The translations under genes and the position numbers were made by a program. From contig NC_092497.1 of the NCBI RefSeq assembly GCF_047495875.1, forward strand, positions 58,024,977-58,088,976: a stretch of DNA of 64,000 bases, given 5' to 3'. Position 1 is the first letter of the stretch, and each line of letters starts with the position of its first letter. The DNA is from Pithys albifrons albifrons. Lineage: Eukaryota > Chordata > Aves > Passeriformes > Thamnophilidae. This document shows positions 11,729-23,400 of the stretch, piece by piece. A model generated the notes under the pieces. The model saw only the letters and a list, made by a program, of their open reading frames with translations, searched no databases and was not told the origin of the DNA.

Positions 11729-14601
11729 TAGTATCACTTCCTAACTGTTAGAATTCATTCATTATTTGAGTTTTCAGCCTTGGCATAACAGCTGGATAAT
11801 TTTATCCAAAACCTGAAATTAACTTGGTCACAGCTATTAGCTTGGGTGTTGTCCCACTTTAGCAGATGCTTTATCTGGATATATTGTGTGGATTCACTTG
11901 TTAATTTACTAGACACCCTGACAGCATGTTAAATAAATCTTGCAAGAACAAATGCCCAAATATACTAATATAACTTTAGAGTAATCCAATAACTAGTATA
12001 TGAACAGGGTTAATGAACCCTCATTTCTGTGCATCATGTTCCTTAATCCATCCCTGTGGGATTTGTTGCATGTAATTGACATCCTCAGCATTTTAATTAA
12101 CAAGAAAGATGTCTCACTGAATTTGGAACATCTGATATGAGGTATTATGAGGTTTCAACTGTCCAGCAGTATCTTTTCTTTATATGTTGATATTCCTGCT
12201 CTTATCTCTGCAAAATTTTAGTTTCAAAACCTGCTTATGACAACTTAAGCATGCCAGTTTCCTGTAGACAGAAATACATGGCATATCAATGCAGTTTGTA
12301 CCACATCCAAATGCCTTGGAGTTCTTGTAGCCCAGATGGACATGCTTACAGAGTGACCAACAGTGACAGTAACCAACTTTCAGCACCTCTACAAAAAGGC
12401 TCAGACTTAGTCCTTCTAGAAAACAAACAAACAAACAAACAAAACATATTTCTGGGATCTGCAATCAAAACCAAAATGAACCAGCTATATGAAATACTTT
12501 TTCATCTGCAAAAATGATTCTTTATACATAAACCTGTCAATAGTATATTAGAATCTTACATTGCATTCATATGTGGTTTTTTACGGTGAAGTGACCTGTT
12601 TCTCAAGGAATCCTTTATATAATCTAGAAGCATCATCATGCCAAAACCAAACTTCTTCATGTTAACTTATTAAAAAAACTGCTCAGTTCCACCACAGATC
12701 TAGTGTCTTGCTCTTGATGGACCAGGATGCTCATACAGCAGCATTTATTGGTACGGTTCAGAATACAATCTTCACAGAAGATTCATATTATTCATATTTA
12801 CAAAGAATCATAATAACCATTTTTGACCTTGCCATTTTACAGAGCTAACTTAAGTCTTAATTTCTGCTATGTATTTCAAATTAGTATAAGGTAATTGGTG
12901 ATCATTCAGAACCCTTATCCACAGAGCTGTCTAAGGTCTTTTCCTACATGTAACTTGGGACCCTCAAAACACACTAACTGTCTTGGAATTTAATACAAGT
13001 TTATTTAGAAATCATTAGCTTTAGATCACATATAGAAGATTTCATTATCTGCAAAACGCCAGTTGTTCAAACAAATAGAGTTAAGACCATTTGTTAAAAC
13101 AAAAAAAGCCTAGAATATAAATTTGTCCCATTTAAATACACATTTTCCAGCTATATGTATTACCCTTTTTAATTAGTATAATAATCTTAATGTACATGAC
13201 CAAAAATCTGCCCAAAAAAAAAAAAAGAAAAAAATTCTGCTCTTGGCCATAACAGAAATTATAGTAGATTTGTTGCAATTTCCAACAAAGTTCTGCTCAT
13301 TACAGATTTCTATTTGCATCCAGCACACTCTTTGTGATAGAAGGATGCGCAAAAGGTTAGGGTGTTTGTCAGCCAGTAAAGGCTGTTTATTCACATTGAC
13401 ATTATAAGGCAAGTTCTCCTTGGAACTAACTAAAATTATTGTCTCTCATCATGATGCACTACCTTTGGAGAAGCTTCCTCATGTCCCACATGGCAGGTGT
13501 GAAAACATAAATCAAATCCTGTGAATACCAAATAGATTCTCTGTGTTGCTTCTCAGTTGAAAAGACCCATTTAATCCCATCAACTGGTTATTCTGCCTCC
13601 ATCAGCTGTGTTATCTGAGTTTTGGAAGTTTGAGCCTTCCATCTCACACCTTCAAATAGACCTATTTTTCTCTTGAATTCTTCTTATTATAACTGAAAGA
13701 AAAAGTCTCCTATATATCTGATAGCAATTGACTCAAAAGTTTCTCATTCATTCTGAACTTTGGAATTCTTAAATAATAATAAACTTTTCTAATTATTACA
13801 CACATCTTGCACAAACATTCCTGGCCAAAATCAGTGTCATTTATTAAAAAAAAAATCCCAATAATTTCCAATGATATGTCTCAGGAATCTATATGACAAG
13901 ATGATTAGAATTCTTCATTCTCATCTGGTTCTCACCTGTGAGCAATTTGAAATGCCTAGTTTTCTATTGAAAAAAGGGAAGTTACCAGTGAAACATCTGG
14001 GAGTACTTTAACAAAATCTAATTCGCCTTTGTTGTTTTACTAATACCAGTCAATTAGGAAGCGGTGGATCCTTTCATAATGAAACAGGATCATTTACAAG
14101 CCACTATTGTCCCAAATTTTTTCTTAAAACTTAGTCCAAAAAATTTAATTAATATCAGCTCCCTAAAATAATTACCTCGACCTTAAAAATAAGTCACTGA
14201 AATTGATCAAACCTCCTAGGGTCTTGGAATTGAATGTTAATTTAGTAAAGGATATTTAACATGAATTTGCTAGAGAAGGGTCATGTCAGCATTTCCTGGG
14301 ATTGTGAATGTGTTTCTTTGATATGGTATTCAATGGAGAACCATGGATTCTAGATTTCAAAGACAATGAATCATTTATTCTCATCAATTTCTATTAAACT
14401 TATCATATTTTAGCAATAAATAGCAGTAATTAATATCTGACATTTATTAGCTATGGAATTCCTTAGAAGGTCATAAACCTGGGATCCTCTTAGGCTTTTA
14501 CAGTCAGACCTGCACTGGAGGAAAAATTAAACTTCAGCCCATGAAAAAGAAAACACCAGGAAGCATCAGAGTAATGAAAGCATATTAACTCATGCTTCTT
14601 T

Positions 14602-14743
14602 AACAAAAAACAAAAAACCCAGTAACAACAACAAAAAAACCACCAAAAAACAAAAAAAAACCAAAAAACCCAAACAAACAAAAACAAAACCAAAACAACC
14701 AAACCAAAACCAAAGCAAAACAAAGCAAAACAAACAAAACAAT
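14602..14743. repeat. A-rich (CAAAA/CCAAAA) low-complexity tract
   Basis: About 140 bases consist almost only of A and C in irregular CAAAA, CCAAAA and CAAAC units. The minus-strand frame through it is a phenylalanine/valine/leucine-rich artefact. No TE body adjoins it. Confidence 0.9.
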
Positions 14744-17164
14744 TTGTTATGAGGGCGTGTTCCTCATGACCAAATCTTTAACTATAAGCTCAATCCCTAG
14801 ATGAGGCTGTAAGGACACATATACTGATTTATATAGATCTCCAAAGGACATTCATAAACCTTTCAAAGTCTATTTGGTTCCTACATGATTTGAGGAAATA
14901 TGTGTATAAAGCTAGTCTAGTCTGAAAGACAGCTGGAAAGGCCACATATGTAGCAAAAAGCAGGCAAAACTTTAGACATATTCTTTCTCCCTTCTTATTG
15001 TCAAGTCAGACATTGTAGAGTGGAGTTGTAGTGTTATATAGTCTGATCCTTTGTGAAGAGGAATCACTTGGCCTACAGCAACCTCAAGCTATAAGGTTCC
15101 ATTTGCCTGTGGTTTTACAAATGATTTTATGTTTTAAGAGGTAGTAAATGTGTTGCCAGAGTATAATAGGTTATATTTTGGTATGGCAAATAACCACCTT
15201 GAGGATATTTTAGTGGTATGGAGGAGGACTATCCATGAATTAGGAAAGAGCAAGATATTTATTTGCTCTCCTGTAGGCTTCATGTATTCTTATTAATTTA
15301 AAGTTTAAAAAAAAGGCAGAACAAATTTGGCAAACGTTGGATATTCAGATTCCATTAGAAAGGCAGTGAGGTAAGGAATTTTTTCTTCAAAACAAAGGAT
15401 TGGTTGCAGGTAAGGTGAAGTAGAATAGTGTCCTGGGAGGAGGAGGGGGAGTGGGGGGGAGAATGATAATTTAAAACAAAAAGATGAACCCAAAAAATAA
15501 AACAAGTAAATCCCCAAACAAAACAACTCCTCTAAGTGCCTCAAATGAATGCATCTTCCAGAAAAAAAAAATCGAGGCAAAATCTCACCAAAATTTTGTA
15601 AGAAATTTTTTTAAATGTCCAAAACTCTAATTCTCATCTGAGTTTTATTCACAATACATTTAGCAAGAAATGTGACAATAAGTGAAATAAACATCCTCTC
15701 AAATTGCCTAAATTTTCACAAGATTTGTAAATTTTAAATACAATGGTACTTCAATAGTAATTTATTTTTTTTTACCTCTGAAATGAGGGTAAAATATGAG
15801 AATAACTATTAGATTTTTTGGGAAGTAAGGGATAAAGTTCATTACCATTTGCTTTAAACTGTATTAGAAGTCAGTAAAAAAACCCAAACAACAAAGCCAC
15901 AACAAATAAGGAAACAAAAGACATTCTAAATGCTTTCAAGTTTTGAAAGGAAAAATCATAGATGAGCAATTAAATTGATCTAATGAATTAGTCATTTCTG
16001 TAGGAAAAAAAAAAAGGTAGTGTGAAATGTCTAAGCACCTAAATACTCTTGTGTTAAAGAAACGATTTTCAAAGGCACACAGCACAAAAGGCAGTTTAGG
16101 CTAAGAGGGCCATGACAAAGTGAGTGAAATCAGAAACAACTTTTAAACAAAGTGCATGCGGTAGAAGTACAGATTGTTCTAGGCATCTTAGAAGGTTTCA
16201 TGCCAAATATAATTCTGGATAATGAACAATGATCTATAAAGGCAAGGTTCTTACCAGTGAGATCTTTTGGACAGAAAACACTGAAAAGTACTTTCATTGA
16301 AAAGAAGGTGAAAACAAAGAAGAGAATGACCCAAATGATTCAGGGGTGCTTAGTAACCAGTAAATTGGAATAAAATCCAAATAATCACATGCACTCCTTT
16401 TGGGGCATACAGATAAATTATTGAACATGGTACCAGTGTCTGTAAATAGGTCTATGTAATTACTGGTTTCATTGATATGCATTTCTGAGCAACTCCAGCA
16501 TCAACAAAACCAGGTTCCTGTCTGACTCCAATCTTTCCTTAAATACAGAACCATGCTTTTTTTCTGGTATTACTACCATCACCTTCCAGCTCCCCACTGT
16601 TGGCATTACCTCATTTATTTATTTAAACTTTCATCGTTAATATTCTTCTGGCAATGCAGAAGAACTTTGGAAACTATTAGAGAGAGAAATATGTATAATG
16701 AGGCTTAAGCTTGATTAATTTTCCTTCTCTTGTCTCAGCCCTTGCAGAGATTGATATGACTGACTAAACAATTTGCTCTGGTAGTTTCACAATTTCTGCA
16801 ATCAAATGACCTTAATTGCTACTCAAAAATTTTCCTTCATTCATTGGGATTATTTAACCTGAAGCCCAAAGAAATAGCAGAGTTTCAGGGGAGTGCTGCT
16901 CACAAGTCCATCCACAGCTTTTATTTTTACCTGTAGCAGACCAAGGACTTGCTCTGTGCATCATGCCCCTACATCAGCATCCCAGAGGAAGAGTTCTCCC
17001 TGGACTGAGTTTTAACCGTCCACAAAGTTTGAGCCCAGATGCAGTACTGGGGACTTGGGAGAGGTGAGGGATCTCCTGAGGTAGCCAGAGCAGGGCAGGG
17101 CAGTATAGGGAGGGTAGACCAACCTGTGTGGTGTTTTCCACAAGTGTATGTGGGAACATATTTT

Positions 17165-17189
17165 AAAATGTATTTTAAAAATACATTTT
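17165..17189. repeat. Perfect 12-bp-arm palindrome
   Basis: AAAATGTATTTT (17165-17176) and AAAATACATTTT (17178-17189) are exact reverse complements separated by one A. The sequence can form a hairpin or cruciform. No TE ends were recognised at it. Confidence 0.85.
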
Positions 17190-17239
17190 TAAAAGTTTGA
17201 CCTAAAAGTCTTAGACTTAGGGTGGAATCACTTACAAAT

Positions 17240-17341
17240 GATTGTTAATGATGTAAATATAATGATGATATAATGATAATAATAATGATATGATGATAAT
17301 AATGATGATATAATGATAATATAATGATAATAATGATGATA
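17240..17341. repeat. GAT/AAT trinucleotide array with 40-bp period
   Basis: The array contains only A, T and G in TGATGATA, TAATGATAAT-type units. A 20-base block beginning AATGATGATA occurs at 17261-17280 and again exactly at 17301-17320, giving a higher-order period of 40 bp. Confidence 0.88.
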
Positions 17342-17349
17342 CCAAACAA

Positions 17350-17790
17350 AAAAGGTGAGTGGGACAGTGGTACTGGAACTCAACCAAACAAGCAGCCTTT
17401 TCCCAAAGGAAGTAAAGTCCCCAGCCATAGCTGGGCCAAGAACTACTCTAGGAAACCCACAAGGGAACAGTGACACAACAAGCATGGATGCTCATGAGCT
17501 TGGAACACTGATCATGCAATTAACACATGAATAGCGAGTGGCTTTTCCAAGACCCATCTGTCAAGGAACAAAGAAAGTTACAGCACAAAGAGTCTCATGA
17601 ATACTTTCCCCATTGTAAGCAGTTTAACTATGAGTAAACCACTCTAGACCCTAAATGTTCCCGCATTTGAGCTTTCCCGGAATCATGACTGTGTGGCAGC
17701 GATCTCTCCTGGAGCTCTGGTCTCGGTGTAAAACATCCTAGCTAGATTCTAACTCGATTCTCATTTGTGTGTTTCTTCACATCGTAAGTA
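17350..17790 (+). mobile_element. Possible decayed LTR (U5-like end)
   Basis: The 3' part is richer in CpG than its surroundings and has the layout of a retroviral R-U5: an AGTAAA polyadenylation-like signal near 17631, TTCCCGCATTTGAGC, a GCGATCTCTCCTGGAGCTC block, and a pyrimidine-rich end TTTGTGTGTTTCTTCACA. I could not find a matching TG start or target duplication, so the left boundary is a guess. It could instead be another old repeat or a conserved non-coding element. Confidence 0.3.
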
Positions 17791-19457
17791 ACAGATTAAA
17801 CTTGGGCATCGAACTCAAGTCACAGTTTTGCAACATCAATTTAAAACTAATTGTTCTAATACCTTTGACGGTGATTCATTAAGAAATCTAAATTACCCAT
17901 TTGTGACAAACTGGCATAGTTAACAGAAACTTAAATCAGGATTCACAACAGGGAGGGATCTAACCTTTGCTTCTAAGTCAACCAAAATTTATGTTACAGC
18001 TGGAACTAAAACACCATGCATTTATTTTCAGATATCTAATGCATTCCAAAATTTTAAATTAATTTTCTTTTGAGTGGCCCCAGGGAAAAGCTAAGGAAAC
18101 ATTATTCCTAAAAAATTTCATCACAGACTGGAAAATCCATTTAAACTATGCTTTCAATTTAGCAGTAATATCTGAAAGATGAGTTTTCATGATCTCTTTT
18201 GCATCAATTCATAGGACACTCATATTTTTGATTTTCATTTTAAGACATAGTCTCACTTAGTCAACATATAAAGCTTTTTCTGTTTTATTACAACTAGATC
18301 AGTCAGTTATTTTTAGATGCATATTTTTCCCTAGCAATAAATCATGATTTTTGAACCCAAATGGATTTTCAGAATCTTTCTAATCTTTCACATTTGAAAA
18401 TCTTGCACAACATACCCCATGAAAGCATCCTTTCAGAACTGACTGTGAGCAGAAAGAGAGGCTTTTCATCTTGACTTTGTGAAATAAACCGGTCTGCCTT
18501 CCAAGATATTAGCAAGTTAAAAACTGTAATATTCTTATTCTCTTATAACTAAATTACATTTTTTTTTGTTTGCTCCTTGTGTTTGAATACAAGCCTCATG
18601 CTGCAAGAGATACTTGTTTTTATTTTTCCTGTGGTGGGGGAATTCCCAGTAGGAAGTTAGATAATTAATAAATTAGATAATTCTATTCAAAATCCTCCAA
18701 AATTAAGTTCAAATTGGTTTCTGAATGAAAACCCCAGTACTTTCTCTGGGGAAAAAAAAAATCCAGTCCTGATTGTCATCCTCTGTAATTTATATTATTC
18801 TCAGAGATTTAAATTAAATCTCCTAATCAAATTTTCCTTTACAAACACATGAAAGTAAATATTTCTGTAATATTATTTCCAAAAATGCATAGTACATTTA
18901 ATTATTAGTTACTGAATCAGTATTCAGAAATATGTCAGTTTCAATTTTTTATTCAATCTTTTAATGGAACCCCACCCAAGGTACATCTTTGTAAACCCCT
19001 AAATTCTAGCTAATAGAATGATCTGTCACCTACCACTGAAGGGGAATAAAGGGCTGGTTGCACATTTGTGTCACCTCTAACCAGCAGCTCTGTGAAAATT
19101 ATGAACTAAAGGCAGAGAATCACCTGAGAGCATCTGCTGTTTCTACTTTCTAAAAACAGATATCACCTCAGCAACAGGCAGACAATGGATGACAGCTGGG
19201 AGATTGTGAGGTTAGACAATAACTGCAGAGGTTTAGCTGGAACTAGAACTGGACAGTAGGACACATTCTACATTTTTTAATATAGACCTGTTACCATGAG
19301 CAAGTATATTTCAACAGTTCTTTTCACCCCTATTTTGTCAAAAGTTGCCTTGAAATAACCTTGGCAGTGATTCCATCTCTCTTATGAAAGATTGTAATGA
19401 AATTGATATGTATGGTCTTAAGCATGTATTTTTAAAACTTTATAAGCACTTAGTTTT
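17791..19457. other. Unique AT-rich sequence, no gene seen
   Basis: No gene or TE is recognised; the sequence holds short A/T runs only. Confidence 0.55.
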
Positions 19458-19530
19458 AGCTGGTTTTTGTTTTGGTTTCGGTTTTGCTTTTGTTTTTGTT
19501 TTCATTATTTTTGTTTATTTTTAATATTTC
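19458..19530. repeat. (TTTTG)n-like low-complexity tract
   Basis: Irregular GTTTT/TTTTTG units lie just upstream of the octamer end of the minus-strand CR1 at 19620. The open frame here (19467 onward) is a low-complexity artefact. Confidence 0.8.
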
Positions 19531-19619
19531 TGAACAAGAAAAGAAGCAAAAATCCTGTACTTCTATCAAGAGCTACATGCACTGCGTTATCTACATTTAT
19601 TTTTGCATGGCCAATTAAT

Positions 19620-20475
19620 TATAGAATCATGGTATGGGTAAGGTTGGAAGGGACTGCAGTGGAATATCTGAAGACATGTCACAGGATTGTGCCAGTTGGT
19701 GCTTGAATATCTTCAGTGAGGCAGACTCCACTACCTCTCTGGTCATGTCTTCCAGTGTGTGGTCACTCACATAGTAAAGATGTTCTTCCTGATGTTCAGG
19801 TGGAACTTCCTGTGCATCAGTTTCTGTCTGTGGCCTCTTATCCTATTGCTCCTCATCACCGAGCAAAGCCTGGTCCATCCTCTTGGCACCCTCCCATTAG
19901 ATACTCTCACAAACATTAATAAGGTCCCCTCTCAGTTTTTTCTTCTTGAAGCTGAGCAGGCCCAGCTCCCTCAGCCTTTACTCAAAAGAGAGGTGCTCCA
20001 TTCCATTAATCATCGTCGTCACACTTTACTGAATCCACCCTAGAAGCTCCATGTCTCTTGTCTGAGGAGCCCAGCACTGCACACAGCACTCCAGATGCGC
20101 CGCACCAGGGTTAAGTAGAGGGACAGGATCTCCTCCCTTGACCTTTTCCTGAAGAACTTCAGGATTCCTTTGGCCTTCTCAGCCCCAAGAACATACTGCT
20201 GCCTCATGGACAGCTTGTTGTCCATTAGGATCTCCAGGTCTTTCTCTGCAGAGCTGATCTCCAGCTGGTCAGACCCCAGCTTCTACTAGAGCATGAGGTT
20301 ATTCTTCCATAGCTGTGGGAGCCTGAATTTGCCTTTGCTAGACTTCAGACGGTTCTCTGCCCATCTCTCCCACCTGTCGAAGTCGTTCTGAAGAGCTGCA
20401 CAGATCTCTGGGGGTATCAACAACTCCTCCCAGTCTTGTATGGCCAGTAAACTCACCAAGGAGAGACTCGTAATA
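19620..20475 (-). mobile_element. CR1 LINE, 5'-truncated, minus strand
   Basis: The 3' end is at 19620 (ATAGAATCATGG, the reverse complement of the octamer) and the copy runs into ORF2 coding sequence. In reverse complement it encodes a decayed RT C-terminal part: the minus frame ending at 20040 reads DNKLSMRQQYVLGAEKAKGI, matching '[20 protein letters not shown]' of the intact element in this window. Stops and indels break the frame, so this is an old dead copy. The right boundary near 20475 is approximate. Confidence 0.9.
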
Positions 20476-23400
20476 GATTTGTTTCAAAAGGTCTGTTATG
20501 CTGCAGGATAGAAGTACAGTTTTCAGTCCTAAGACACCTTTTTCACAATATTTCTATTTACTTTATCATTTAGCCATCAAAATACAGGGGTTTTTGTCTT
20601 GCTTTTGTTTTCTTTTTTTTTTTTTAAGGAGTAAATAATTCACTGTATATCCCTTACTAGGTGCTTTTATAATTCTCTTTTTAAAATATGCTGACTACCT
20701 TTTCATTGTTCCATTTCAATTTTTCAAAAGGTATTATACCCTTTTGCAGTCTGATGGATGTTTTTTGACTGACCACTTCTTTGTGTTATTTTGCAATTGC
20801 AGAGGTAATATATTCCCCAAAGACAATATATTGTACAGTTCTTTGTGATATTCTTTTGGTATGTGAGAAGATTTCCATTACAGTTTTTAGCACTTTGAAT
20901 ACTTGACATCAGGTTGTGGGGTTTTTTCTCTCTGCCCCTCCACACCCACTCAACAATGAAAAAACTGCTTTTCCTTTCTTCAAACCCAGTTTCATTACCT
21001 GATGAAATGTTTGTTACTTATATATACATACCTAAGTAAAAACTTGGATTCTATTTTAATTATGTAATAAGTAGTCATCACTTCAGGACATGAAATCACA
21101 TGGTTTTATGTGAGATTTATTTATATTTATATATAGACTTATATTTTATATTTTAGCATCAGTTTATTTGTTCTGGATTTTTTTAAGCTTTCTCACCTAC
21201 AATAGTCACATACTTTTAAAATAATAAGTTATTTTTCAAGCTTTATTTGAAGCTTTCTGTGTTTGCCTATGAACAGGTAATGATTACTGCATGACACCAA
21301 TGCTGTGCTTCCATTTGTTGTCCTGTGAACCATTTAATCTCTCAGGTTGTTTTCTTGGGGAGAAGTAGATAATATATTACCATTATTATACAAAACGTTA
21401 TTAAGAATTATTTTTCTCTCTGTTTTCTAAACTGGGTTAGAAATTATATGTGCTCTGTTGATATTTCATCGAGAGATATTGTTTTATTTAAACAAAGTTA
21501 ATTGATACAGGTTCAGGTGTTAAAATTTGCAGTTTAAATTGTTAAGTGAAAGCAGAAATCCTGTGTTATCCAATTTATACACTGACTTAACTTAGTACAT
21601 ATTTTTTACTTTAACAGGAAGATCACACAATGCCAAGTGAATGTTTTAGAAGTATTTTTAAGTGTTATGTTTGTGATTTTTTGTTTGGTTTTTTTTTTCT
21701 TGTTTGCTTGTTTCCCCCCATATTTAATTTTGGTACGTTCTTTATTGGAACATCCCATTTTCTGTATGTATTCCTTCAGGAAGAAATATGAGAAAAAAGT
21801 GTTCTAAGAACTTCACCGTTGCATAATTATCTTAATCCTTAAGTAGCAGAGTATCTAAGAATTTTGTTTTCATGGAGATATTTTTCACATAGTTCAAATT
21901 TTGCCTGCTTATCATTTTTAATAAATAAATAAAAATATTAATTAATTACTCCTTTGAAATTTGTAACTTTTATTTTTTTTTCTTCCCAGGGCTTTGTTGC
22001 TCTTGTTTTCCTTTTTAAATATTACCCTTTTTCCAGAAATGAAACAAACATACATAAAAGCAACCAAAAAATTCTAAATATAAGCTAAGCTCGCTTGTTT
22101 TAGCTTAAGATATACATTATGTGCCAAATACAGTTAATGAAAATTCTCAATAAAATATTTTCATTCACAGAAACATGAACATGTGTTCAATTCCTTAAAT
22201 GAGATTTCAGTAGCTGTTAAAATTAACTATTAGTAATTCGGCTTCAGTCTTTTGACATAAGACATTGCCTCTTTTTCTGCATACTTTGCTGTATTTGCTA
22301 AATAATCATCAGAATTTTTAAGAGGATTTGCTAATGACTTTTTTCTATTTTTCTATTTAAAATTGCTCTGCATGCCAAACCACAACCTCTTCATCATGCT
22401 GAATTAATTTTCTCAATTAATTTAAATTGCACATAATCTTGAAGTGAAAGATATATGAGAGAAAGGTTCTTGCCATTACTTCAGTCCACATTACATCCCA
22501 CTCATTAACAAAAACCATTTAATTCAAAATTAGTTTAAATTACTCTCTTTCAATATTCTGAATACCAGACTTTTGCATTTTGTGGTCATTGTGTCATGTG
22601 GCAATCTGTAAATTGCCTTTCTGAAGAGAATTATGATAAGCATTTGTATCTTAGTCTACCTTTATTAAATAATACACTTCTAGATATTTCAGGCCTTTCT
22701 TGTGGTCATTCATACCCCCGACAAAAGCCTTATTAATGCCTCCATCCATTCCTTAAATTGAGACACTCTCTTGTTAAATCTCACAGCATTCATATTCTGT
22801 AGATACAATTCACTGCCTCTGTTTAAAACAACTCCACTATTCAAAATGATGTGTTCTTTCATTTCATCTTTCTATTTCCTTGAGGAACTGGGAATGTAAT
22901 TAATCTGGGCATGGTACTTTGTGAACTGTCCATATTTTTCATTTCCTGATTATCTACTCTTGTCCATACTATATGGACAGGAGTACCTATAACTAACTTA
23001 CTGTTTCAATATTAAGAAGATTTTTAAGTGGACCATGTGACATTGTGAATGCAGCAAACAAGGCAGAAGTCTATAGTGATTTCTACTTTTCATTCCAAAA
23101 TATAGTTTAGAAGGCAGAAACTCTATAGGAACAGATCAGTCATGGGTAGTATCACAAAGATTTCACTGTGATCCCTTTTCTAAGATCTTCCTGGTTTGGT
23201 TTTAAGAACTAGTGAATTTTTGAAAACTACCCAGCATTTGTCTCCAAGATAAGTGCAAACTAGTCACTTTTCATAAAAAGGTCAGTTTCACCTTGTCCAT
23301 AATGACCATGTGAAATCAGAGTCAGAAAGATATAGATACCCTTGAAATTTGGTATTCTAATGAAGAGGCACTAGCAACTGATATTTCTCTTAAATGGAAA

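Larger units (their letters stand above)
11729..17235. other. Unique AT-rich sequence, no gene seen
   Basis: No TE is recognised. The region contains an (AAAC)n run near 12421-12446, a long A/C-rich low-complexity tract at 14602-14743 (listed), several A-runs (13200s, 13840s, 15550s) and a perfect 12-bp-arm palindrome at 17165-17189 (listed). Confidence 0.55.

Noticed and set aside
14490..14723. Hydrophobic minus ORF resembling a membrane protein
   Set aside because: Artefact of the A/C-rich low-complexity tract read in reverse.
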